From positions 744,001 through 808,000 of the forward strand of contig NZ_CP065377.1 in the NCBI RefSeq assembly GCF_019967995.1: a stretch of DNA of 64,000 nt, read 5' to 3'. Positions within the stretch are counted from its first letter, which is position 1. Each line of letters opens with the position of its first letter. The position numbers and the translations under genes were made by a program. The notes beneath the pieces were generated by a model. The model ran no database searches. It saw only the letters and a list, made by a program, of their open reading frames with translations, and was not told where the DNA came from. Below are positions 25,167-34,327 of this stretch, in pieces. Source of the stretch: Faecalibacterium prausnitzii. Lineage in GTDB: Bacteria; Bacillota; Clostridia; Oscillospirales; Ruminococcaceae.

Positions 25167-26459
25167 ATGGCAAAGGTGTTGATCGTGGGCGGCGGTGCGG
25201 CCGGGCTGATGGCGGCGGGTGCTGCTGTGCGGCAGGGGCACGAGGTGACGGTGCTGGAGCACATGGAAAAGCCCGGCCAGAAGATCCTTGTCACCGGCAA
25301 GGGCCGCTGCAACGTGACCAACGACTGCACAGCGGAGGAGTTTCTGCGCCATGTGCGGACCAATCCGCGCTTCCTGTTCTCCTCGCTGTGGGCGTTCCCG
25401 CCAGCCAGAACGATGGAGCTGTTTGAGGGGCTGGGCGTGGAACTGAAGGTCGAGCGGGGCCGCCGGGTGTTCCCGGTGTCAGACCGGGCCGAGGAGATCC
25501 GTCAGGCGCTGCTGCGCTACGCCGAGGAGGCCCGCATCGTCCGCGACGGGGCCCAAAAACTGCTGCTGGAGCCGCTGGCCCCGGCTGAGGAGGCTGCCCC
25601 TGCGGTGCCGGAGAACCCGCGCCACCCCAAAAAGAAAAAGCCTGGTGCGGCCTGCCGCTGCGTCGGGGTGCGGGGAACCTCCGGCAGGGAGTACCGCGCC
25701 GATGCCGTGCTGGTGGCTACGGGCGGCCTGAGCTACCCGACAACCGGCTCCACCGGCGACGGCTACAAACTGGCCGAGCAGGCCGGGCACACCATCGTGG
25801 AGCCGGTGCCCAGCCTGGTGAGTCTGGTCAGCCATGACCCGGACTGCAAGAAGATGATGGGGCTGGCCCTGAAAAATGTGACGCTGACCCTGTTTGAGGA
25901 CGGCAAGGCCATCTTCGACGAGCAGGGCGAGATGCTGTTTACCCACTTCGGCATCAGCGGCCCGCTGACGCTGAGCGCATCCAGCCACCTCGGCGACATG
26001 AAAAAGCACCGCTACCATGCGGAAATCGACCTGAAGCCCGCCCTGAGCGAGGAGCAGCTCTACGATCGCATCACCCGCGATTTTGCCCTGTTGGCGAACC
26101 ACGCGGCGCAGGGGGCGCTGGTCAAGCTGCTGCCGTCCAGTATGCAGCCGGTCATGGTGGCTCGCTGGGGCATCGACCCGACCACCAGAGCCAACCAGAT
26201 CACCCGCGAGCAGAAGCGGGAGCTGGTGCAGCTGTGCAAGCACTGGAAGGTGCCCATTGATGCCCGCGGCGACCTGGCCCATGCGGTCATCACGTCGGGC
26301 GGCGTGTCGGTGCGGGAGGTTGACCCCAAGACCATGCAGAGCAAGAAGGCGCTGGGCCTCTATTTTGCAGGCGAGGTGCTGGACGTGGACGCCTACACCG
26401 GCGGCTACAATTTGCAGATCGCGTTCTGCACCGCACAGAGTTTTGCAAATAATTTATAA
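25167..26459 (+). CDS. NAD(P)/FAD-dependent oxidoreductase, HI0933/BaiN-like
   Basis: A 430-residue flavoprotein. The FAD-binding GGGAAGLMAAGAA is at the N-terminus; KILVTGKGRCNVTN and the C-terminal YFAGEVLDVDAYTGGYNLQIAF are diagnostic of the HI0933 family. BaiN from Clostridium scindens acts on bile-acid intermediates, but most relatives have no proven substrate. A basic Pro/Lys insert (PRHPKKKKPG, about 150) interrupts the second domain. ATG 25167 follows AGGAGG; an ATG 21 bases upstream lacks a site. It heads an operon with cmk, plsC and ispH/S1. Confidence 0.9.
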   Translation: MAKVLIVGGGAAGLMAAGAAVRQGHEVTVLEHMEKPGQKILVTGKGRCNVTNDCTAEEFLRHVRTNPRFLFSSLWAFPPARTMELFEGLGVELKVERGRRVFPVSDRAEEIRQALLRYAEEARIVRDGAQKLLLEPLAPAEEAAPAVPENPRHPKKKKPGAACRCVGVRGTSGREYRADAVLVATGGLSYPTTGSTGDGYKLAEQAGHTIVEPVPSLVSLVSHDPDCKKMMGLALKNVTLTLFEDGKAIFDEQGEMLFTHFGISGPLTLSASSHLGDMKKHRYHAEIDLKPALSEEQLYDRITRDFALLANHAAQGALVKLLPSSMQPVMVARWGIDPTTRANQITREQKRELVQLCKHWKVPIDARGDLAHAVITSGGVSVREVDPKTMQSKKALGLYFAGEVLDVDAYTGGYNLQIAFCTAQSFANNL

Positions 26460-26482
26460 TTTATATAGAAGGAGACATACAC

Positions 26483-27145
26483 ATGATTTCTGTTGCGATC
26501 GATGGGCCTGCAGGTGCGGGCAAATCCACGCTGGCGCGCCGTCTGGCGGCTGAGCTGGGCTACATTTATGTGGATACCGGTGCGATGTTCCGCACCATCG
26601 GCCTGTATGCACTGCGCGCGGGCAAAGACCCCAAGGACAATGAGGCCGTCAATGCACTGCTGCCGGAGATCTCGCTGCGGCTGGATTCGGTGGACGGCGA
26701 ACAGCACATCTACCTGAACGGGGAGGACGTCAGCCGGCTCATCCGCACCGATGAGGTGGGCATGGCGGCTTCGGCTGTGGGGGCCAACCCGGCAGTCCGC
26801 GCTTTCCTGCTGGATCAGCAGCGCGATATGACCCGGACCCAGAACGTTCTGATGGACGGCCGCGACATCGGCACGGTGGTGCTGCCCCATGCGACCGTGA
26901 AGATCTTCCTGACCGCTGCCCCGGAGGCCCGCGCCAGACGCCGCTGGAAGGAGTATCAGGAGAAGGGCGTGGACATCTCCTTTGAAAAGGTGCTGGAAGA
27001 TGTGAAGCAGCGCGATTATCAGGACACCCACCGCGAGGCTGCCCCGCTGAAGCAGGCCGACGACGCCGTTCTGCTGGACACCTCTGAGCTCAACTTTGAG
27101 CAGAGCCTGGATGCCATGAAACAGATCATCGCATCCAAGGTCTGA
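26483..27145 (+). CDS. cmk: Cytidylate kinase
   Basis: A 220-residue enzyme that phosphorylates CMP and dCMP with ATP. It has the P-loop GPAGAGKST (8-16), the YVDTGAMFRTI substrate region and the MDGRDIGTVV motif. Length is normal. AGAAGGAGA precedes the ATG. The order cmk-plsC-ispH-S1 is common in Clostridia. Confidence 0.96.
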   Translation: MISVAIDGPAGAGKSTLARRLAAELGYIYVDTGAMFRTIGLYALRAGKDPKDNEAVNALLPEISLRLDSVDGEQHIYLNGEDVSRLIRTDEVGMAASAVGANPAVRAFLLDQQRDMTRTQNVLMDGRDIGTVVLPHATVKIFLTAAPEARARRRWKEYQEKGVDISFEKVLEDVKQRDYQDTHREAAPLKQADDAVLLDTSELNFEQSLDAMKQIIASKV

Positions 27146-27155
27146 GAGGAGCGCA

Positions 27156-27773
27156 ATGGTACTCTATTATATTTTGCTCCCGCTGGCGTGGATCGTGTTC
27201 CACATCGGGTTCCGAGTGGAGTGCATCGGCCGGGAGAATCTGAAGAAAGTCCGGACGAACGGCTGCATCATCGCACCGAACCATGTTTCCGCCATCGACC
27301 CGGTGTTCGTGGTCATCACCCGGTTCTGGGGGCGGCGGATGGTGGTCTTCGCCAAGAAGGAACTGTTTGAGATCAACGTGCTGCTGACCTGGTTTTTCCG
27401 CTGGATGGGGGCGCTGTGTGTGCGCGGCACCCGCGAAGAGCTGGATGTGATCGACCAGACGGTGGAGGCCTGCCGGAACGGCGGCACACTGCTCATCTTC
27501 CCGGAGGGCACCCGCGAAAAAGAAGGAAAGCTCCTGCAGCCCAAGAGCGGCCTGTTCGTCATTGCGGCGCAGGCGGCGGTGGATGTGGTGCCGGTGCGCA
27601 TCCTTTACGACACACCGGACGGCAGGATGAAGCTGTTCTGCAAGGTGAAGGTCGTCTACGGCGAGCCGATGCCCGCCGCACAGTTCGCCATGGAGAGCCG
27701 CCGCGACCTGAAGACCCTGCGGGCCAACAAGCAGGCGCTTCTGGACGCATGGGAAGATTTGGGCCGACCGTGA
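27156..27773 (+). CDS. plsC: 1-acyl-sn-glycerol-3-phosphate acyltransferase
   Basis: A 205-residue membrane-associated acyltransferase making phosphatidic acid. It has the catalytic NHVSAIDP (NHx4D type), the FPEGTRE substrate motif and an N-terminal hydrophobic helix. AGGAG is six bases before the ATG. It is the third gene of the cmk operon. Confidence 0.94.
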   Translation: MVLYYILLPLAWIVFHIGFRVECIGRENLKKVRTNGCIIAPNHVSAIDPVFVVITRFWGRRMVVFAKKELFEINVLLTWFFRWMGALCVRGTREELDVIDQTVEACRNGGTLLIFPEGTREKEGKLLQPKSGLFVIAAQAAVDVVPVRILYDTPDGRMKLFCKVKVVYGEPMPAAQFAMESRRDLKTLRANKQALLDAWEDLGRP

Positions 27774-27801
27774 GTGAAGCCGATCAAGACAGGAGGATAA
27801 C

Positions 27802-29712
27802 ATGGAGATTCGTTTGGCGAAGACGGCGGGCTTCTGCTTCGGTGTGAACCGGGCGGTGGAGCTGACGTATAACCTGCTGGATGAGGGCCACAAGGTGGCA
27901 ACGCTGGGGCCGCTCATCCACAACCCGCAGGCTGTGGCCGATATGGAGCGCCGGGGGGCGCTGGTGGCCGACACGGTGGATGACATCCCCACCGGGTACG
28001 AAGTCATCATCCGCAGCCACGGTGTGCCCCGCAGCATTTACGACACGCTGGAGCAGCGCGCCCTGGTCTACCACGACGCGACCTGCCCCTTTGTGAAGAA
28101 GATCCAGAACATCGCCGCCAGGGCCGAGGCCGAGGGCGCGGTGCTGCTGGTGGCAGGCGACAAGACCCATCCGGAGGTGCAGGGCATCGTCGGACATACC
28201 GGGGGAGAGGTATTTGTGTTCAGTGATCTGGACGAGTTGAAGGCCTGGAAAGGCCCTTCGGACCCCTCAAAACCCATTTTTGCGGTTGCACAGACCACAT
28301 TTCAGGTAACAAAATGGCAAGAAAGTTCGGAGTTTCTCAAAAAAGCCTATACAAACGCCCGAATTTTTGATACAATATGTAATGCGACGTGGGCGAGGCA
28401 ACAGGAAGCGGAAGACCTCAGCCAGCAATGCGACATCATTGTTGTCATTGGCGGTCATCATTCTTCCAATACCCAAAAGCTGGTACAGGTCGCCGCAAAG
28501 CACACGCGAGCCGTAACGGTCGAGACAGCGAGCGAACTTCGGCCTGAATGGTTTGCGAATGTTAAAACGGCGGGCGTCACAGCAGGGGCTTCAACGCCAT
28601 CGTCTATTATTGAGGAGGTACTTAACAGTATGAGCGCAGAAATCAATGACAGCATGAGCTTCGAGGAGATGCTGAACGCATCCGAGGAGAAGCGTGTTCA
28701 TGCAGGCAGTATTGTGAAAGGAATCGTGACCAGCATCTCTGCCAACGAGATCCAGGTGGATATCGGTGCGAAGCAGACCGGCTTTGTCAAGCTGAGCGAG
28801 CTGACCGATGATTCCTCCGCCAAGGTCGAAGACCTGGTGAAGGTTGGCGATGAGCTGGACCTCATCGTCGAGAAGGTTATGGACCAGGACGGCGTCATCC
28901 AGCTCTCCCGCAAGAAGCTCGCATCTCGCAAGGGCATGGAAGAGATCGCCAAGGCAGCAGAATCCGGTGAAGTCGTCGAGGGCGATGTCACCGAGTTCAA
29001 CAAGGGCGGCGTTGTCGTCAACGTCAAGGGCGTCAAGGTGTTCGTTCCCCGTTCTCAGGCCACGATGCGCCGCGACGAGGACTACACTGCTCTGGTCGGC
29101 CAGCACGTTCAGCTGGTCGTCACCGAGTGCTCCGGCCGCAAGATCGTCGGCAGCATCAACAAGGTCACCGCTGAGCAGAACAAGGCAAAGCGTGAGGAGT
29201 TCTGGGCAAATGTCGAAGTGGGCAAGAGCTACACCGGCGTTGTCAAGAGCCTGACCTCTTACGGTGCATTCGTCGATATCGGCGGTGTGGACGGCCTGTG
29301 CCACATCAGCGAGCTGAGCTGGAACCGCATCAAGCATCCCTCTGAGGTCGTCTCTGTCGGCGACACCATCGAGGTGTATGTGAAGGATATCGACCGTGAG
29401 AACCACAAGGTCTCTCTGGGCTACAAGAAGGCTGAGGACAACCCCTGGGAGCAGCTGAAGAACAACTACCCCATCGGCAGCACCTTCCATGCTCCGGTCG
29501 TCTCTCTGACCAAGTTCGGTGCTTTCGTCCGCATCCTGCCGGGTGTTGACGGTCTGGTCCACATCAGCGAGATCAGCAATGACCGCGTTGAGAAGGTCTC
29601 CGACGCACTGAAGGTCGGCGATATGGTCGATGTGAAGCTGCTGGATGTCGACTTCGACAAGAAGCGCATCAGCCTGTCCATGAAGGCTCTGCTGAACGAG
29701 GACGCTGAGTAA
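27802..29712 (+). CDS. ispH: Fused IspH (HMB-PP reductase) and ribosomal protein S1
   Basis: A 636-residue two-part protein. Residues 1-275 are IspH/LytB, the [4Fe-4S] enzyme of the last isoprenoid step: Cys12, Cys95 and Cys193 are the cluster ligands, with His40, His73, His123 and Glu125 for substrate. Residues about 295-636 hold four S1 RNA-binding domains. This fusion is known from Clostridia. Codon use in 28260-28620 (second half of IspH) is much less GC-rich than before or after. An internal AGGAGG and ATG (28630) at the junction could yield the S1 part alone (360 residues). Confidence 0.95.
   Translation: MEIRLAKTAGFCFGVNRAVELTYNLLDEGHKVATLGPLIHNPQAVADMERRGALVADTVDDIPTGYEVIIRSHGVPRSIYDTLEQRALVYHDATCPFVKKIQNIAARAEAEGAVLLVAGDKTHPEVQGIVGHTGGEVFVFSDLDELKAWKGPSDPSKPIFAVAQTTFQVTKWQESSEFLKKAYTNARIFDTICNATWARQQEAEDLSQQCDIIVVIGGHHSSNTQKLVQVAAKHTRAVTVETASELRPEWFANVKTAGVTAGASTPSSIIEEVLNSMSAEINDSMSFEEMLNASEEKRVHAGSIVKGIVTSISANEIQVDIGAKQTGFVKLSELTDDSSAKVEDLVKVGDELDLIVEKVMDQDGVIQLSRKKLASRKGMEEIAKAAESGEVVEGDVTEFNKGGVVVNVKGVKVFVPRSQATMRRDEDYTALVGQHVQLVVTECSGRKIVGSINKVTAEQNKAKREEFWANVEVGKSYTGVVKSLTSYGAFVDIGGVDGLCHISELSWNRIKHPSEVVSVGDTIEVYVKDIDRENHKVSLGYKKAEDNPWEQLKNNYPIGSTFHAPVVSLTKFGAFVRILPGVDGLVHISEISNDRVEKVSDALKVGDMVDVKLLDVDFDKKRISLSMKALLNEDAE
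28348..28376 (+). promoter_or_regulatory. Possible internal promoter for the S1 part
   Basis: Inside ispH, TATACA (28348-28353) and TACAAT (28371-28376) are 17 bases apart, with TG one base before the -10 box (extended -10). About 250 bases downstream lies the internal start of the S1 portion. Confidence 0.35.
28612..29712 (+). CDS. Possible internally initiated S1 protein
   Basis: GAGGAGG at 28612-28618 lies 11 bases before the in-frame ATG at 28630 (beginning [15 protein letters not shown]). Translation from there gives a 360-residue, four-domain S1 protein, like stand-alone ribosomal protein S1 homologues of Firmicutes. The site is as strong as those of separate genes here. This is an alternative product of the fused gene, not an additional locus. 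Confidence 0.45.
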   Translation, partial: EEVLNSMSAEINDSMSFEEMLNASEEKRVHAGSIVKGIVTSISANEIQVDIGAKQTGFVKLSELTDDSSAKVEDLVKVGDELDLIVEKVMDQDGVIQLSRKKLASRKGMEEIAKAAESGEVVEGDVTEFNKGGVVVNVKGVKVFVPRSQATMRRDEDYTALVGQHVQLVVTECSGRKIVGSINKVTAEQNKAKREEFWANVEVGKSYTGVVKSLTSYGAFVDIGGVDGLCHISELSWNRIKHPSEVVSVGDTIEVYVKDIDRENHKVSLGYKKAEDNPWEQLKNNYPIGSTFHAPVVSLTKFGAFVRILPGVDGLVHISEISNDRVEKVSDALKVGDMVDVKLLDVDFDKKRISLSMKALLNEDAE

Positions 29713-29752
29713 TCAGCCCATCGTGAAGGCAAACGCCTGACACAATGCGATC

Positions 29753-29794
29753 AACAGCCCCGTTGCCGGGATAACGGCGGCGGGGCTGTTTTTT
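29753..29794 (+). terminator. Terminator after the ispH/S1 operon
   Basis: AACAGCCCCG pairs with CGGGGCTGTT, with an inner CCG/CGG stem, followed by TTTT. Confidence 0.85.
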
Positions 29795-29829
29795 ATCCCC
29801 TCGCAGGCAGGCCCTGCGGTTGAGGAAAC

Positions 29830-30456
29830 GTGAGTTTTATGATAAACTGGATCAAAAAGCACTGGGAAGTGCTTTCCTATCTCATCTTTGGTGTGCTGAC
29901 CACCCTGCTGAACATTGTGCTGTATGCGCTGTTCAACAAGCTGTTCGGCTACACAGCTGCCAACAGCTGGGGCAATGTGCTGGATAACATCATCTGCATC
30001 CTGTTTGCCTACTGCACCAACCGCGCCTTTGTGTTCCGCAGCAAAACGCAGGGCAAGGCCATGGCGAGGGAATTTGGTGCATTCGTCACCTGTCGTCTGG
30101 GTACAATGTTGCTGGACACTGCAATTATGCTGGTGCTGGGCAATCTGCTGGCTGCGCAGGGTGCCGCGCTGATGGACGAGCTGATGCAGGGGGTGCTGAG
30201 CGTGGTGGCCCACTGGCTTGGCCCGGATACGGCCATCCAGATGGCAGCCTCCTATGCAGGCACACCGGCGGGGGTCACGGATGGCTCTGCCGCTATTGCC
30301 GTCATCGGCGGTGCAGACGGCCCCACGGCGATCTTCGTTACCAGCCGCTACAATGCGCAGGCACTGTGGGGCCTTGCCGTGAAGATCTTTTCCAATGTAC
30401 TGGTGATCGTGCTGAACTATGTGTTCAGCAAGTTGATCATTTTTAAGAAAAAGTAA
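29830..30456 (+). CDS. GtrA-like membrane protein with Na+-decarboxylase beta-subunit motif
   Basis: A 208-residue protein. Helices at about 14-38, 48-64, 86-108 and 178-202 and the CTNRAFVFRSK motif fit the GtrA family (small four-helix proteins thought to flip lipid-linked sugars). Between helices 3 and 4 is an insert of about 65 residues containing AIAVIGGADGPTAIFVTS (155-172), the signature around the essential Asp in oxaloacetate/methylmalonyl/glutaconyl decarboxylase beta subunits. GTG 29830 (GAGG four bases upstream) or ATG 29839 could be the start. Confidence 0.8.
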   Translation: MSFMINWIKKHWEVLSYLIFGVLTTLLNIVLYALFNKLFGYTAANSWGNVLDNIICILFAYCTNRAFVFRSKTQGKAMAREFGAFVTCRLGTMLLDTAIMLVLGNLLAAQGAALMDELMQGVLSVVAHWLGPDTAIQMAASYAGTPAGVTDGSAAIAVIGGADGPTAIFVTSRYNAQALWGLAVKIFSNVLVIVLNYVFSKLIIFKKK

Positions 30457-30493
30457 GGTTCTACCAATCAAAACATTTAGGAGGTACGGTTTT

Positions 30494-30628
30494 ATGAAGC
30501 GTGGTCTGAAAGGTTTTGCATTTCTGGTTTCCGGCCTGGTGCTGGGCATCATTGGTGCAACGGTCTCTGCAACTGCAATTGCCCTGAGTGCTGTCGGCAT
30601 GGCAAAGGTGCGCCGTGCCAGCAAGTAA
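30494..30628 (+). CDS. Small membrane protein, 44 residues
   Basis: A short frame starting MKRGLKGFAFLVSG with TAGGAGG eight to nine bases before the ATG. A basic N-terminus, one Gly/Ala-rich hydrophobic helix (8-36) and a basic tail (KVRRASK) give a typical single-pass membrane microprotein. It sits between the GtrA-like gene and deoC with short gaps and is probably co-transcribed with them. No family is recognised; the clean binding site and codon use make it a real gene. Confidence 0.7.
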   Translation: MKRGLKGFAFLVSGLVLGIIGATVSATAIALSAVGMAKVRRASK

Positions 30629-30643
30629 AAAGGAGAAACAAAC

Positions 30644-31309
30644 ATGACTCGTGAAGAAATTCTCTCCCATGTGGACCATACCCTGCTGAAGCCGGAGGCG
30701 ACCTGGCCCCAGATCCAGGTCATCTGCGACGAGGCCGTGGAAAATCACACGGCTTCCATCTGCATCAACACCTGCTATGTGAAACAGGCCGTGGAGTATC
30801 TGGCCGGCCGCATCCCGGTGTGCTGTGTCGTCGGCTTCCCTCTGGGGGCTATGGACACCGAGTCCAAGGCATTTGAGGCAAAGAAGGCCATCGAGAACGG
30901 CGCGTCTGAGGTGGACATGGTCATCAACATCGGCCGCCTGAAGAACAAGGAGTACGACGCCGTCCGCGAGGACATCCGCGCCGTCAAGCAGGCCGTGGGC
31001 GACAAGGTGCTCAAGGTCATCATCGAGACTTGCCTGCTGACCGACGAGGAAAAAGAGAAAATGTGCGACATCGTCTGTGAGGCGGGGGCGGACTATATCA
31101 AGACCAGCACCGGCTTCTCCACCGCAGGCGCGACCTTCCACGACGTGGAACTGATGGTCAAGGGCGTACATGGCCGCTGCAAGGTCAAGGCTGCCGGCGG
31201 CATCTCCACCGTGGACGATATGGAAAAGTTCCTCGCGCTGGGCGCGGACCGTCTGGGCACTTCCCGCGCGGTCAAGCTGCTGAACGGCGAACAGGCAAAG
31301 GGTTACTGA
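30644..31309 (+). CDS. deoC: Deoxyribose-phosphate aldolase
   Basis: A 221-residue class I aldolase that splits 2-deoxyribose 5-phosphate to glyceraldehyde 3-phosphate and acetaldehyde. The Schiff-base lysine is in DYIKTSTGF, the partner lysine in VKAAGGIST, and the Asp of EVDMVINIG is present. AAAAGGAG precedes the ATG. It is last of a short cluster with the GtrA-like and small membrane protein genes. Confidence 0.96.
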   Translation: MTREEILSHVDHTLLKPEATWPQIQVICDEAVENHTASICINTCYVKQAVEYLAGRIPVCCVVGFPLGAMDTESKAFEAKKAIENGASEVDMVINIGRLKNKEYDAVREDIRAVKQAVGDKVLKVIIETCLLTDEEKEKMCDIVCEAGADYIKTSTGFSTAGATFHDVELMVKGVHGRCKVKAAGGISTVDDMEKFLALGADRLGTSRAVKLLNGEQAKGY

Positions 31310-31320
31310 GTTTTTTTCAA

Positions 31321-31349
31321 CAAAAGCACAGCGAAAGCTGTGCTTTTGC
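31321..31349. terminator. Hairpin terminator after deoC
   Basis: CAAAAGCACAGC pairs with GCTGTGCTTTTG around GAAA. The following T-run on the + strand is short, while seven T residues precede the stem. Confidence 0.6.
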
Positions 31350-31409
31350 TGGTCAAACCGGTATTCTTGATCAATTTTGGAATGTTGTATAAAAAGAGTC
31401 AGACTGTTC

Positions 31410-31438
31410 TTGACATTTCGACGAAGAGATGATAAGAT
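31410..31438 (+). promoter_or_regulatory. Promoter of the SAM-riboswitch/metK unit
   Basis: TTGACA at 31410-31415 and TAAGAT at 31433-31438 with a 17-base spacer lie directly upstream of the riboswitch. Confidence 0.8.
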
Positions 31439-31465
31439 ATTACGCAGAAAACAACTGAATACCGA

Positions 31466-31596
31466 CTTATCAAGAGCGGCTGAGGGGACAGGCCCTGTGA
31501 AGCCCGACAACCTGTGCAAGAGCATAAGGTGCCAAATCCTGCGGGAAACCGAAAGATAAGAGTGCAACGCTCAGAGCTTCGGTTCTGAGCGTTTTT
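31466..31596 (+). promoter_or_regulatory. SAM-I (S-box) riboswitch with terminator
   Basis: The aptamer spans about 31466-31560: closing stem CTTATC/GATAAG, the conserved AAGAGCGGCTGAGGG start, AGGCCCTGTGAAGCCC, and the GGTGCCAAATCC core. The terminator AACGCTCAGA/TCTGAGCGTT plus T5 follows (31566-31596). When S-adenosylmethionine is bound the terminator forms and metK is shut off. Confidence 0.95.
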
Positions 31597-31669
31597 GTTT
31601 GCGCAAAAAATCTTGATGCCGTGTAGGAAGCTGTGAATGGATCACCACATTTTATGGAGGACAACTTTT

Positions 31670-32824
31670 ATGGCAAGACATCTGTTTACTTCTGAGTCCG
31701 TTACCGAAGGACATCCCGACAAGATCTGCGACCAGATCTCCGACGCAATCCTGGACGAGATCCTGACCAACGACCCCGACGCCCGCGTGGCCTGCGAGAC
31801 CTGCGCTTCCACCGGCCTGGTGCACATCATGGGCGAGATCACCACCAACTGCTACGTGGATTTCCAGAAGATCGTCCGCGAGGTCGTCTCTGAGATCGGC
31901 TACACCCGCGCAAAGTACGGCTTTGACGCCGACACCTGCGCTGTCATCTCCAACATCGACGGCCAGAGCCCCGACATCGCCCTTGGCACCAACGATCAGG
32001 TCGGCGGTGCAGGCGACCAGGGCATGATGTTCGGTTATGCCTGCGACGAGACCCCGGAGCTGATGCCCATGCCCATCTCGCTGGCCCACAAGCTGGCCAA
32101 GCGCCTGACCGAGGTGCGCAAGAACGGCGAGCTGGACTATCTGCGCCCGGACGGCAAGAGCCAGGTCACCGTGGAGTACGATGAGGACGGCAAGCCGTTC
32201 CGCGTGGATGCCGTGGTCATCTCCAGCCAGCACAGCGACTCCGTCAGCATGGAGCAGCTGCGCGCCGACGTGATGGAAAAGGTCATCAAGGCCACCATCC
32301 CCGCAGAGCTGCTGGACGAGAACACCAAATACTACATCAACCCGACCGGCCGCTTCGTCGTGGGCGGCCCGCAGGGCGACTCCGGCCTGACCGGCCGTAA
32401 GATCATCGTCGATACCTACGGCGGCTATTCCCGCCACGGCGGCGGCGCGTTCTCCGGCAAGGACCCCAGCAAGGTGGACCGCAGCGCTGCGTATGCGACC
32501 CGCTGGGTGGCCAAGAACATCGTGGCTGCCGGTCTGGCCAGCAAGTGCGAGGTGCAGGTGGCGTATGCCATCGGCGTGGCAAAGCCGGTCTCCATCATGG
32601 TGGATACCTTCGGCACCGGCAAGGTCGCCGACGACAAGATCGAGCAGGCTGTGGAGAAGGTCTTTGACCTGACCCCCGCCGCCATCATCCGCGACCTCGA
32701 CCTGCGCAAGCCCATCTACCGCAAGCTGGCCGCCTACGGCCACATGGGCCGCGAGGATCTGGGCGTGAAGTGGGAGAACACCGACCGCGTGGAAGCACTG
32801 AAGGCCGCTGTGGCAGCGCTGTGA
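31670..32824 (+). CDS. metK: S-adenosylmethionine synthetase
   Basis: A 384-residue enzyme that makes SAM from methionine and ATP. Motifs: [20 protein letters not shown] (ATP and metal), [12 protein letters not shown] and [22 protein letters not shown] 31670 follows GGAGG; the open frame extends 33 bases upstream without a site. It is preceded by a SAM-I riboswitch, so its product represses it, and followed by a terminator. Confidence 0.97.
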   Translation: MARHLFTSESVTEGHPDKICDQISDAILDEILTNDPDARVACETCASTGLVHIMGEITTNCYVDFQKIVREVVSEIGYTRAKYGFDADTCAVISNIDGQSPDIALGTNDQVGGAGDQGMMFGYACDETPELMPMPISLAHKLAKRLTEVRKNGELDYLRPDGKSQVTVEYDEDGKPFRVDAVVISSQHSDSVSMEQLRADVMEKVIKATIPAELLDENTKYYINPTGRFVVGGPQGDSGLTGRKIIVDTYGGYSRHGGGAFSGKDPSKVDRSAAYATRWVAKNIVAAGLASKCEVQVAYAIGVAKPVSIMVDTFGTGKVADDKIEQAVEKVFDLTPAAIIRDLDLRKPIYRKLAAYGHMGREDLGVKWENTDRVEALKAAVAAL

Positions 32825-32848
32825 TCGGCATAAGAAACTGAAAAAACG

Positions 32849-32890
32849 GTCCGGGACCTTTCCGCTGGGAGAGGCCCTGGACTATTTTTT
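32849..32890 (+). terminator. Terminator after metK
   Basis: GTCCGGGACC pairs imperfectly with GGCCCTGGAC, followed by a TATTTTTT tract. Between this and prs (about 220 bases) only AT-richer leader sequence with a weak -10 box (TAGAAT near 33038) is seen. Confidence 0.65.
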
Positions 32891-33111
32891 GTGTCGAAGA
32901 AGGTGGGTTTGTATGAAAAAACTGTGGTTTTTGTAAAAAACTCACAGAGTCCTACGGATTTTGGAATAACAGATGTGCAAGGCGCAGAAAATCCGCTGAT
33001 GGGGGAACTTTTGGGTGTCGAAACGGAGATTTTGTGATAGAATAGAGACAGATATGGACTTCAGCAGTCCTGTTGTCGGCTTGGTTTAAGGAACATGAAG
33101 GAGTTGTAACA

Positions 33112-34254
33112 ATGTCTAACGAAGTTAACCCGATGGCATTTTTTCAGGAGCCCAGCGTTGCAGATCTGCGTCTGCTGGCCTGCCCCGGTGCAGAGGAGCT
33201 GACCGCCCTCATCGACAGACACCTTGTCGAGTGGGCAAAGTCTGCCGGTGTGGAGAAGGATAGCTTCATCATCCCCTGCGAGTGCCCCCGCTTCCAGAGC
33301 GGCGACGCAAAGGGTCTGGTCAAGGAGTCCGTCCGCGGCGACGATATCTTCATCGTTGTCGATCCGGGCAACTACAGCGTGACCTACAACCTGTTCGGCT
33401 ACGAGAACCACCTCTCTCCCGACGACCATTTCGCAAACCTGAAGCGCCTCATCCAGGCCGTGGCCGGCAAGGCACACCGCGTGTCGGTCATCATGCCCAG
33501 CCTGTACGGCGGCCGCCAGCATCGCCGCGTCGTCCGCGAGAGCCTGGACTGCGCTGTGGCCCTGCAGGAGCTGCAGACCATGGGCGTGAAGAACATCATC
33601 ACCTTTGATGCACACGACCCCCGCGTCCAGAACGCCGTGCCCCTGCTCAGCTTCGACAACGCGATGCCGACCTATCAGGTCCTCAAGAGCCTGCTGAAGA
33701 AGAACCCGGAGATCAGCTTCGACAAGGAGAAGTTCATCGTGGTCAGCCCCGACGAAGGCGCAATGAGCCGCAACATGTACTTCTCCAGTGTGCTGGGCTG
33801 CAACCTGGGCATGTTCTACAAGCGCCGTGACTATACCCGCGTCGTGAACGGCCGCAACCCCATCGTGGCCCACGAGTATCTGGGCGATTCCGTGGAAGGC
33901 AAGACCGTCTTCATCGCGGACGACATCATCGCTTCTGGCGAGAGCATGCTGGAAGTTGCCGGCAACCTGAAGAAGCGCGGTGCTGGCCGCATCATCGCCA
34001 ACGCCACCTTCCCGCTGTTTACCAGCGGTCTGGCAAAGTTCGACCAAGCCGTGGCGGACGGCACGCTGGACTACGTGGTGGGCACCAACCTGACCTACCG
34101 TCTGCCGGAGCTGCTGACCCGCGACTGGTACGTCGATGTCGATGTTTCCAAGTATGCTGCCTACTTCGTGGTAGCGCTGAACCACGACATGTCCGTTTCC
34201 AGCATCATTGACCCCATCAAGAAGATCGAGGCTCTGCTGGCAAAGCGCGGCTGA
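33112..34254 (+). CDS. prs: Ribose-phosphate pyrophosphokinase, long form
   Basis: A 380-residue PRPP synthetase-like protein. It keeps the type 1 PRTase PRPP loop as FIADDIIASGESM and the VVSPDEGAMSR and LYGGRQHRR regions. Classical Prs has about 315 residues; this belongs to a longer Clostridial form with extra N-terminal residues and inserts, so regulation by ADP and phosphate may differ. It supplies PRPP for purine, pyrimidine, His, Trp and NAD synthesis. ATG 33112 follows AAGGAG; the 39-base longer frame has no site. Confidence 0.9.
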   Translation: MSNEVNPMAFFQEPSVADLRLLACPGAEELTALIDRHLVEWAKSAGVEKDSFIIPCECPRFQSGDAKGLVKESVRGDDIFIVVDPGNYSVTYNLFGYENHLSPDDHFANLKRLIQAVAGKAHRVSVIMPSLYGGRQHRRVVRESLDCAVALQELQTMGVKNIITFDAHDPRVQNAVPLLSFDNAMPTYQVLKSLLKKNPEISFDKEKFIVVSPDEGAMSRNMYFSSVLGCNLGMFYKRRDYTRVVNGRNPIVAHEYLGDSVEGKTVFIADDIIASGESMLEVAGNLKKRGAGRIIANATFPLFTSGLAKFDQAVADGTLDYVVGTNLTYRLPELLTRDWYVDVDVSKYAAYFVVALNHDMSVSSIIDPIKKIEALLAKRG

Positions 34255-34267
34255 TCAAACGCAAACC

Positions 34268-34304
34268 AAAAGGGAGGCTTCCTGCGAAGGAGGCCTCCCT
34301 TTTT
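34268..34304. terminator. Terminator between prs and the MATE gene
   Basis: AAAAGGGAGG pairs with CCTCCCTTTT, with further pairing inside, between convergent genes. Confidence 0.88.
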
Positions 34305-34327
34305 AGCGTCCGGAAAAGGGTCTGGTT

